Assembly: GCA_002964805.2 (NCBI GenBank)
Contig: PUDQ02000001.1
Coordinates: forward strand, 9,448,001-9,512,000
Source of the DNA: Trametes villosa
Taxonomy: Eukaryota; Basidiomycota; Agaricomycetes; Polyporales; Polyporaceae
Reading direction: 5' to 3'
Length of the DNA: 64,000 nt
The translations under genes and the position numbers were made by a program. This document shows, piece after piece, positions 57,001 to 64,000 of the stretch; the stretch's first letter is position 1; every line of letters starts with the position of its first letter. Under the pieces are notes generated by a model that was not told the origin of the DNA, did no database searches, and was given only the letters and a program-made list of their open reading frames with translations.

Positions 57001-60000
57001 GCATGGTGTCGAGGAATACATCTACTTTTCTGATATTTACCGACGCGTATTCCAGGGCGACCATGTGTTCGAGCATCCACTCCATCCGAAGGCGATAGAT
57101 GTGAGTGGATACGTGCCATCCTGATTCATTGCTCGTGAGAGGTTCACCCACCCAGCAGGGTGTCAAACTCACCGTATGCGCTGTAAGCAATCCACTGCAT
57201 GAACGTGATCTCTTCCGGCTTTGCGCAGGTGAATCTGTTTACACCCTGAATGTCAACGAGGCCGGTCATGCCTCCATCCAATGCTAGCGCAGCATCAATA
57301 AGCGCAATTCCACTATCGTCGGAGCACATTATACTTACCTTCCATGAACGTCGAGAGCGTGTGATGATTGAAGTAGTTGAGACACCATGCATCTTGCGCA
57401 GCGGCAGCGAGAGTAGTGCAGCCCTCGAGCACCTCGTGGCTTGCCATCGTGCCTGTGTCATGCTGGACCGGCGGGCCTGCCTGAGAATGGTTGGCTTTGA
57501 CGGTGGGAGAAGGGAAATTCACCGGTCGGCATAGTGGTGTGACGCGCCAGGACTCAAGATGAACAAAGTAGCTACAGGCGGCGCATTAGCATGAATCTAG
57601 TCGGGGAAATAACGCATACCTGTAGACACAGAGAGCGAAAGTATGGCAATCGACGGAGCGACCCCAACCCTGTGTTGTTTGAGATTCCCAATCAGATTGG
57701 GCAGGGGTACGGGGGACTTACCATCGCCTTCCAGATACACCGCATGTCCTGCGGTCAGTGCATGAGTGCAGGTCTGAGGCAGAACCGAGACAAGCACTTA
57801 CAGGATCCGTGATCTTCTCAAACAGACTGGCATCGGTACGGCCGGTATCGCGCTCTGGCCCCACCAAAACCGATCGAGTCTGACGCTTCCTAGCACTGTA
57901 CGCCTGGGCATGGTATACCCTGAACTCGAAAGCGGTCTGGTTTCTCTCCACTACTTGATCTAGCACGGCTTGTTGTGCAACGCTGAGGTCTGCATTACGG
58001 CGGTCGGTCCCGACCTTCGCAACATTGCTCGTCATCAAGGCAGCCGTGCCGAGGTGGGTGAGGCTGCCTGTGGTGGGGGTGCCCGGTGTTCCCGCCGTGT
58101 CGATCTCGGGCTGTGGAAGACAATTGCACGCTGTCGTCACAAAGTAGTCGAAGTATATGTTGTCTTCTTCTATCCTGGGGGCATCATATAGATCATTGAG
58201 TTCAGCCCGATCTTCGAGCGTCTGGCGAAGTTCTGTTAACTGATCATCCAAGCTCTGCAGCATACCCTAGTTGACATAGCATCAGCCGTGAGATGGATCG
58301 TGAGGTAGCCGTTGTTGGAATGCACTGAGCAATGGACAAGCGCCGTAGATAAGATACCTACTATATCAGGACTTGTTAGATAATCCGAGCACAGCCACCA
58401 GCCAGCGCATACCGCGCTGGCCTCCTCTCTTTCCTTTCCTCAGTCGTTCCTCTTACAGACGGCTGAGGTATGTCATTCATTTGTCTACTGTACCTTTCAG
58501 ATAGCTCACACATGTATGTAGCGCGTCTCCCTTACAGGTACAGATAATAGATCTAGTCGTTCCTCTTACAGACGGCTGAGCGCGTCTCCCTTACAGATTC
58601 CGACAGGTTATGAGCCCTGCGCTCTAGATCCAGAGAGCCCCGAATCTATCAAGACGCCCAGCCTTCCTGCAAGACCAGGAAGACGTCCACTCCTTCCCAA
58701 TCCACACCTGCTGGGGTTATCTCCTCAGTAGGCGCTCCCCCCTTCCCATTCCTTTCCATCCCACACCCTATCCGCTTTGGTCTATACCACTGCGAAGACC
58801 TCCGCTGACGCTCGTGATATAATCACTGAGCGCGCGGTTCCCCTCCTTTGCCCACTCCTCAGTGGCCACCGGTGTGCTTCCGCATTGGGACGAGTGCAAC
58901 GCGTTGCACTTCCTAATTAGGAACCACACACTAGCGCCTGCCCAGCGCCACAGCCACCAGCGCCTGCCCTGCGCCACAGCCACCGGCGTCTGCCCAGCGC
59001 CTGTCCAGTGCCTAGGCCACAGCCATGGGTGACGACACCACCCTGGTGCTCACTGGCGCCGACAACTACCAGATGTGGAAAATCCGCGTCTTGGCTAAGT
59101 TGCGCGCTGTGGGGGCAGGCCGTATCGTTGCTGGGGAGGAGGTCCGCCCTCCTCAGACTACTACAGTCTATCCCCCGACGTACGGCCCCAACACCACGGA
59201 CTCCTGGGACATCCGGGCTGAGAAGGCGCACGGCATCCTCGTCGAGCACATCTCGGACGCCATCGCCCTCAAGTTCGCCGACTGCGCGACCGCGCGCGAC
59301 CTCTTCCAGGCCATCACGAAGGAGTACGAGCAGACCAACACCACGGTCCTCTCCTTCTACACCTGGATGAACCTGGTCAACGCGCGCTGGGACGGGACAA
59401 GCAGCATCGACGACCACATTGGTCGTCTACTCTCTGACCACCGCAAGCTCGCCGGCTTGAAGAAGCCGATGGACGACGAGTTCCTCGCCTACGCGCTCCT
59501 CAACTCGCTCCCCTCGGACACGCGATGGGACACCTTCCGCACCACCATCCTCAGCGCCATCCCGCTTGGCCAGTCACTGTCCTTCAGTGATGTCGACGCC
59601 CGCATCCACGCAGAGGTCGCCCGCACCACCTCCTCCGCGCCCGAGTCTGCCCTCAAGGCCTCTGGTTCCACACCGAAGCCGAGCGGCAAAAAGCACTGCT
59701 CGCACCACGGCTTCAACGACTCGCACGCCACAGACGAGTGCCGCGTGCTGAAGTCCAAGCAGGGCAATGCAGACGGGAAGCGCAAGAAGAAGAAGAAGCG
59801 GGCGGATGCACATAAGGTGGTGGAGGACTCGGACTCGGACTCGGCCAGCGTAGACTCAGATACCAGCGCTCAGGCGCATCATGTACATATCTCGAAGTCT
59901 CTCCGCAAGCGCATTCAGGCCTACCTCGCGTCCGACACCAACCGCAAGTCCATCCCCATCCTCGTCGACTCTGGCGCCTCCGCACACATGGTGCCTGAAC

Positions 60001-63000
60001 GCAGTTGGTTCGTCCCTGGCAGCTATGAGCCGTTCGCCACACCTCGTCGGGTCAGCTTTGGCGACAACTCGAACGTGCACGCGGTTGGAAAGGGGTCCAT
60101 CACGCTCCTCAGCAAGGTGGACGGCAAGGAGTACGAAACCATCCTCTCGAACGTCCTCCTCATCCCCTCGTTCGCGGTTGCCCTCGTCTCGGTCCAGCGA
60201 CTCTGCGCTCGCGGACTCAACGTACTCTTCGTGGAGCACGGCGGCCGTGTACGTCTCAGCAATGGCACGCGCATCATGCACGCAACCCCCAAGCGTGGGC
60301 TTTACCACCTCGAGGTCGATCCGCTCCCTCGCAAGGACCAAGCCATGCTCGCTGTGGACATCAACGTCCTCCATCGCCGCTTCGCGCACATCTCCATGGA
60401 CCGCCTCAAACATATGGTCTCCAAGCGGCAGCTCAAGGGCATCGACACCCTCACGGGCGAGCCCCAGTTCTGCGAGCCGTGCGCCATGGGGAAGATGCAC
60501 AAGCTTCCGTTCAAGCCCCGCACCGGAAACCGCGCGACCCGGCCACTCCAGTACATACACTCGGATGTCGGCGGCATGGTCGATGCCTCGCGCCAAGGCT
60601 TCCGCTACTGGATCACCTTCCTCGACGAGTACAACCGGTTCCTGTGGGTCCTCTTCATGAAGCACAAGAGTGAAGCTCAGGACACCTACAACCGGTGGAA
60701 AGCGGACGTCCAGGCAGCCCTCCGGGAAGAAGTGGGAGACATCGCTCTCTCTCCCAACTTTGTCCAGTTCCTTCGAACGGACAACGGCGGCGAGTACACG
60801 AGCAAGGCATTCGAGGCGCAACTGCGCAAGGAGGGTGTCCTTCACGAGACCACGGCGGCCGACACTCCAGAGCAGAACGGTATGGCAGAGCGCGTCAACC
60901 AGACCCTCGTCAATCTCACCGTCGCCATGCTCATTGAGTCCCGCCTGCCCAAGTCCTTCTGGGCTGACGCGATGCAAACTGCCGCGTACGTCATCTGCCG
61001 CAGCCCCGCCAAGGGTCTCAAGGGCAGAACCCCATACCAGGCCCTCCTCGGCGAGCAGCGCAAGATCGACCCCACGTTCTTCCATCCATTCGGCTGCCCG
61101 GCCTACGCGCTCATCCCCAAAGACAAGCGGAAGGGCAAATTCGCGCCGAAGGGGAGGAAGTGCATCTTCCTTGGGTACGAGTACGGGAAGCAAGCGTACA
61201 AGCTCATGGACGTCACCACACGTCAGGTGTTCTCCAGCCGACATGTCCAGTTCAACGAGAACGGCGGCCCCCCTGCTGAATTCCTCAATGAACTCGGCCC
61301 TGAGCCAGCTGGAAACAACAAGTACGACGACATCCTCCGTCCTCGCCGGCCTGCTCCGGTACGCTACGATGAACCAGTCTTCGTCGGGCCAGTGGGAGCT
61401 CCAGTGCCTCCCCCAGACGCTGCAGAGCCAGTGGGAGCACCTCCCCCACCCGCTGCGGGGCCAGTGGGAGCTCCACCTCTCCCTCCTCGTGATGGCACAC
61501 CGTCGCGCATCCCGCGCCGTGTCTCGCAAGTCGTGCAGCCTCCTCAGGCACCGGCTCAACCTCCTCCTGCTCAACCCTCTCCGGTTAGGACACCGCAGCC
61601 CGCATGGCTCCAGCAGCGGCGTGTCTCTGCACCTCCTCAGGCACCTGCCCCAGTCCGGCGATCCGGGAGAGAGCGGCACGTAGCAAACAGAAACCGCGAG
61701 TACGAGCGCACCCTCCAGGAGGAAGAGCAGCGACGTCAACAACGACGTGCGCAGGTCCCTCCAGCGCAGGCACCAGCAGCAGCACCTCCTCCTCCAGCAC
61801 CGCCTAGCCCTGATCTCCAGCCGCTACCGCAGAACGCACCTCCGGAACACATCCCGGACATCGAGCTCCCAGATCTCCCAGAGATGGATGCCGATGAGGT
61901 CTTCTTCGCCGGTATCTCGAGCACGGGCCCCAGGAACCACGAACTCCCCTCCACGCTGAGGGAAGCGTTCAGCACTCCTGAAGGCGAACACTGGCGGGCT
62001 GCTCTTGAGGAGGAGCTCCAGAACCTGCGGGACAACTGCGTCTACGAGACAGTGCCCATTCCATCGGGTGTACGGCCCATCACGTCCAAACCCGTCCTCC
62101 GCGTTAAGTTCGACAAGAACGGCGGGATCGAGCGGTTCAAGATCCGTATTGTGGCTCGAGGATTCACTCAGAAGGCCGGCATCGACTACCAGGACGTCTT
62201 TGCCCCTGTCGCCAACCTTGAGTCCGTGCGCATCATCCTTGCCCTCGCCGCGCGGTACGACCTCGAACTGGACCAGATGGATGTCTCAGCCGCCTACCTC
62301 AACGGCGAGCTTGACGAGGAGTTGTACCTCATGCCCCAAGAGGGTGTGGCCATTGAACCCGGTCACTGCTGGCATCTCAAGCGGTCCCTCTACGGTCTCA
62401 AGCAGGCTGGCCGCACGTGGAACAAGACCTTGGACCGGAAGCTCACCGGACTTGGTTTCACCCGCCTCGACTCTGAGACGTGCCTCTACGTCTTCCACAA
62501 CAACCAGGGCCAGCTCTGCTTCCTCGTTGTCTACGTCGACGACCTGCTGCTCGCTGCCACCTCTCGTGCCTTTATGGATGAGGTGAAGCGCAAGCTCACT
62601 GCGCAGTTCAAGATGCGAGACCTCGGAGCGGCCTCCTACATCCTTGGCATTGCCATCCGACGCGACCGTCCAGCGCGCGCCGTCTACCTCTCCCAGCGGC
62701 AGTACATCGACACCGTCCTTGATCGGTACGGGATGAAGGACTGCAAGCCTCAGTACACACCCATGGCTACCAGTGTCAAGCCTTCCGCCGACGACCCCGA
62801 GGACAACACCACTCGCCATTCCATCGAGATCGAAGGTCGCTCAGTGTCCTACGCTAGCGTCATTGGGTCTATGATGTACGCAATGATGGGCACTCGGCCT
62901 GACATTGCGTATCTGGTTGGAGTCCTCGGTCGGTACTCTGCCAACCCCAAGCGGTGCCACTGGGAGATGGCAAAGCGTGGCCTGCGGTACCTCAAGGCGA

Positions 63001-64000
63001 CCCGTGACATGGAGTTGCGCTTTGACGGCTCTGATGTTGCCGGAGACATGGACTTCCACGGCTACTCGGACGCTGACTGGTCTGGCGATCGCGACACCTC
63101 CCGGTCCACCTCCGGTTTTGTCTTCATCAGCAACCGGGGTGCCATCGGGTGGTCAAGCAAGCGTCAGTCTTTGGTCGCCCTCTCCTCCACGGAGTCTGAG
63201 TACATCGGCCTCAGCAACGCTGGCCAACACCTCGCTTGGTTGCGCACATTCTTCGCCGAGATTGGCCACCCACCGGGTGAATCCTCCATTCTCGCGTGCG
63301 ACAACATGGCAGCCATCATCCTGAGCAAGGACCCGCAGTACCGCGCTCGCACCATGCACATTCAGCGCAAGTACCATTTTGTGCGCGATGACTTGGTCGC
63401 AAAGGGTCAGGCAGAGGTTCGCTGGGTTCGGACGGATGACATGGTGGCGGACATTCTTACCAAGGCTCTCCCGCATGAGAAGCACTGGAAGTTCGTCCGC
63501 GCTATGGGTCTTAGGCTGCGCTCGAGTGGGAGTGTTGGAATGCACTGAGCAATGGACAAGCGCCGTAGATAAGATACCTACTATATCAGGACTTGTTAGA
63601 TAATCCGAGCACAGCCACCAGCCAGCGCATACCGCGCTGGCCTCCTCTCTTTCCTTTCCTCAGTCGTTCCTCTTACAGACGGCTGAGGTATGTCATTCAT
63701 TTGTCTACTGTACCTTTCAGATAGCTCACACATGTATGTAGCGCGTCTCCCTTACAGGTACAGATAATAGATCTAGTCGTTCCTCTTACAGACGGCTGAG
63801 CGCGTCTCCCTTACAGATTCCGACAGCCGTGTATCCACCTTCCACTCTTCTCTTCTTGCAGAGAAGCCTTGTTCCAATCGTTTATCAGCAATGAATTGCC
63901 AGTGCATGTCCACGCTACATACCTTGCCAATTCTCGGCGGTGCAAATCTCTATCAGGCTGCCGAGCGGCACAACCTTGTCCGCAACTTCGCGAAGTAGTT
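54024..64000 (-). CDS. Large protein with three ZZ-type zinc fingers (partial; at least 1172 aa)
   Basis: The 5' part lies beyond the window. Minus-strand exons are 64000-63923 (partial), 58232-57802, 57748-57722, 57669-57620, 57571-57523, 57480-57339, 57283-57173, 57120-56789, 56731-56575, 56507-56446, 56384-56017, 55967-55894, 55833-55389, 55337-55249, 55200-54769 and 54697-54024, all joining in phase. ZZ1 (about 55967-55760) reads CDGC, CIDC, FDYCSRCH then paired His. ZZ2 (about 55337-55130) has CDGCGDQW, CIDCGLN and FCAQC. ZZ3 (about 54890-54640) is a looser version, CHGPC, CLTC and CTDC. The N-terminal half is helical with no recognised domain. The C-terminus has Pro/Glu-rich PQPEGPQPEE repeats, then a short coiled coil. 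ZZ domains bind histone tails, ubiquitin-type or other peptide termini, so a scaffold role is likely, with the partner unknown. The copia element occupies the first visible intron. Confidence 0.82.
58308..58312 (+). repeat. Copia target-site duplication, left copy (GCCGT)
   Basis: GCCGT directly precedes the 5' LTR and recurs exactly at 63826-63830 after the 3' LTR. Five bases is usual for Ty1/copia elements. Confidence 0.95.
58313..58605 (+). repeat. Copia 5' LTR
   Basis: 293 bp, TGTTGGAA to CCGACA. It holds two direct copies of a 25-bp segment around CAGACGGCTGAG (about 58443-58467 and 58556-58580) and two copies of GCGCGTCTCCCTTACAG, so about a third of the LTR is internally repeated. It presumably carries the promoter and polyadenylation signal. 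Confidence 0.97.
58606..58623 (+). other. Primer binding site matching the anticodon arm of initiator tRNA-Met
   Basis: GGTTATGAGCCCTGCGCT follows the 5' LTR directly. Its complement corresponds to the D-stem end, anticodon stem and CAU anticodon loop of eukaryotic initiator tRNA-Met, not to a tRNA 3' end. This is the arrangement known from Drosophila copia, where a 5' half-tRNA cut in the anticodon loop primes reverse transcription. The tRNA match is from my knowledge of the conserved tRNA, not from this genome. Confidence 0.8.
58925..59020 (+). repeat. Tandem repeats in the copia leader
   Basis: About three imperfect copies of a 27-bp unit close to AGCGCCTGCCCAGCGCCACA lie just upstream of the polyprotein start. 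They code for nothing in frame and may influence packaging or translation. Confidence 0.6.
59025..63548 (+). CDS. Copia Gag-Pol polyprotein (1507 aa)
   Basis: One open frame. Residues 1-210 are a Gag domain of the UBN2/gag-polypeptide type. A CCHC-like knuckle with an unusual His in the second position starts at C225 (CSHHG, then H and C). Protease has the LVDSGASAH motif with D315. Integrase has an HHCC zinc site (H450, H454, C483, C486), catalytic D514, D586 and E622 with D-35-E spacing, and the copia GKG-like tail. A Pro-rich linker of repeated PVGAP units follows. Reverse transcriptase has D1086 and YVDD with D1172 and D1173. RNase H has D1349, E1392 and D1426. The stop codon lies 16 nt inside the 3' LTR. 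No frameshift separates Gag from Pol, so processing relies on the protease and on some other control of the Gag:Pol ratio. Confidence 0.98.
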   Translation: MGDDTTLVLTGADNYQMWKIRVLAKLRAVGAGRIVAGEEVRPPQTTTVYPPTYGPNTTDSWDIRAEKAHGILVEHISDAIALKFADCATARDLFQAITKEYEQTNTTVLSFYTWMNLVNARWDGTSSIDDHIGRLLSDHRKLAGLKKPMDDEFLAYALLNSLPSDTRWDTFRTTILSAIPLGQSLSFSDVDARIHAEVARTTSSAPESALKASGSTPKPSGKKHCSHHGFNDSHATDECRVLKSKQGNADGKRKKKKKRADAHKVVEDSDSDSASVDSDTSAQAHHVHISKSLRKRIQAYLASDTNRKSIPILVDSGASAHMVPERSWFVPGSYEPFATPRRVSFGDNSNVHAVGKGSITLLSKVDGKEYETILSNVLLIPSFAVALVSVQRLCARGLNVLFVEHGGRVRLSNGTRIMHATPKRGLYHLEVDPLPRKDQAMLAVDINVLHRRFAHISMDRLKHMVSKRQLKGIDTLTGEPQFCEPCAMGKMHKLPFKPRTGNRATRPLQYIHSDVGGMVDASRQGFRYWITFLDEYNRFLWVLFMKHKSEAQDTYNRWKADVQAALREEVGDIALSPNFVQFLRTDNGGEYTSKAFEAQLRKEGVLHETTAADTPEQNGMAERVNQTLVNLTVAMLIESRLPKSFWADAMQTAAYVICRSPAKGLKGRTPYQALLGEQRKIDPTFFHPFGCPAYALIPKDKRKGKFAPKGRKCIFLGYEYGKQAYKLMDVTTRQVFSSRHVQFNENGGPPAEFLNELGPEPAGNNKYDDILRPRRPAPVRYDEPVFVGPVGAPVPPPDAAEPVGAPPPPAAGPVGAPPLPPRDGTPSRIPRRVSQVVQPPQAPAQPPPAQPSPVRTPQPAWLQQRRVSAPPQAPAPVRRSGRERHVANRNREYERTLQEEEQRRQQRRAQVPPAQAPAAAPPPPAPPSPDLQPLPQNAPPEHIPDIELPDLPEMDADEVFFAGISSTGPRNHELPSTLREAFSTPEGEHWRAALEEELQNLRDNCVYETVPIPSGVRPITSKPVLRVKFDKNGGIERFKIRIVARGFTQKAGIDYQDVFAPVANLESVRIILALAARYDLELDQMDVSAAYLNGELDEELYLMPQEGVAIEPGHCWHLKRSLYGLKQAGRTWNKTLDRKLTGLGFTRLDSETCLYVFHNNQGQLCFLVVYVDDLLLAATSRAFMDEVKRKLTAQFKMRDLGAASYILGIAIRRDRPARAVYLSQRQYIDTVLDRYGMKDCKPQYTPMATSVKPSADDPEDNTTRHSIEIEGRSVSYASVIGSMMYAMMGTRPDIAYLVGVLGRYSANPKRCHWEMAKRGLRYLKATRDMELRFDGSDVAGDMDFHGYSDADWSGDRDTSRSTSGFVFISNRGAIGWSSKRQSLVALSSTESEYIGLSNAGQHLAWLRTFFAEIGHPPGESSILACDNMAAIILSKDPQYRARTMHIQRKYHFVRDDLVAKGQAEVRWVRTDDMVADILTKALPHEKHWKFVRAMGLRLRSSGSVGMH
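63524..63532 (+). other. Copia polypurine tract
   Basis: GAGTGGGAG ends directly before the 3' LTR. It is short and interrupted by one T. It lies inside the polyprotein coding sequence, because the frame continues into the LTR. Confidence 0.65.
63533..63825 (+). repeat. Copia 3' LTR
   Basis: Identical over 293 bp to the 5' LTR. Its first 16 bases also supply the last codons and the stop of the polyprotein. Confidence 0.97.
63826..63830 (+). repeat. Copia target-site duplication, right copy (GCCGT)
   Basis: Exact repeat of 58308-58312. Confidence 0.95.

Larger units (their letters stand above)
58313..63825 (+). mobile_element. Complete Ty1/copia LTR retrotransposon (5513 bp)
   Basis: Two 293-bp LTRs (58313-58605 and 63533-63825) are identical in my line-by-line comparison, begin TG and end CA, and are flanked by perfect GCCGT duplications. 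The order inside is primer site, leader with tandem repeats, a single gag-pol frame, and a purine-rich tract. Pol order is protease, integrase, reverse transcriptase, RNase H, which is the Ty1/copia order. Identical LTRs and an open polyprotein mean a recent insertion that may still be mobile. It is antisense to the ZZ gene. Confidence 0.98.
58233..63922 (-). other. Intron of the ZZ gene enlarged by the copia insertion
   Basis: The donor GTATGT follows the exon ending at 63923, and the acceptor AACAG precedes 58232. Joining them restores the frame (phase 1). Without the element and one target duplication the intron would be about 172 nt. An alternative is that translation starts at the ATG at 58263, which would place the insertion about 50 bp upstream of the gene. 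Confidence 0.7.

Noticed and set aside
58232..58263. ATG at 58263 as the start of the ZZ gene
   Set aside because: Possible, but an in-phase exon beyond the copia element (63923-64000) and a matching acceptor before 58232 fit better. Kept as the alternative.
59856..61742. A 628-codon minus-strand frame
   Set aside because: Antisense shadow of the copia integrase region.

Overview
The window looks like nuclear DNA of a basidiomycete, most likely an Agaricomycete. Genes are split by many short (about 48-75 nt) GT-AG introns, base composition is GC-rich, and the families seen (Plavaka and hAT DNA transposons, Ty1/copia, fungal C2H2 regulators, a multi-ZZ protein, a MetE-like enzyme, Ctf8) are typical of that group. 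There are no prokaryotic operons, ribosome binding sites or CRISPR arrays. All exon structures were worked out by hand from splice sites and reading phase. In every complete gene below the exon lengths add up to a whole number of codons.

Layout. Positions 1-1400 hold one copy of an old diverged repeat whose inverted partner lies at about 51150-52545. Three paralogous C2H2 zinc-finger regulators follow, at 4188-6366 (-), 20568-21812 (-) and 28535-29682 (+). They share a four-exon structure with intron phases 1, 0, 1 and are separated by long stretches with no gene I can support. Two ordinary host genes come next: a four-helix membrane protein (31421-32260, +) and a MetE/UROD-like methyltransferase of 399 residues (34370-35890, +).

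From 37147 to 49332 lies a nested pair of DNA transposons. The outer one is a Plavaka-type (CACTA-related) element with 34-bp imperfect terminal inverted repeats and a 5-bp direct repeat at its ends. It carries an intact 1066-residue transposase and two uncharacterised genes. One of those genes is cut by a 3864-bp hAT element (39704-43567) with 18-bp perfect terminal inverted repeats, a perfect 8-bp target duplication and an apparently intact 822-residue transposase. The outer element sits about 250 bp upstream of the CTF8 cohesion gene (49580-50113, +).

The right end (54024 to beyond 64000, -) is a large protein gene with three ZZ zinc fingers. A full-length Ty1/copia element (58313-63825) with identical 293-bp LTRs and an open 1507-codon polyprotein lies inside one of its introns in antisense orientation. 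The copia primer site matches the anticodon arm of initiator tRNA-Met, which implies priming by a cleaved half-tRNA.

Overall this is a gene-poor, transposon-rich region. Its host genes concern transcription (three C2H2 paralogues), chromatin or ubiquitin-type scaffolding (ZZ protein, inferred), one-carbon or methionine metabolism (MetE-like) and chromosome cohesion (Ctf8). I see no operon-like cooperation among them. The only functionally linked set is the gene trio carried by the Plavaka element.
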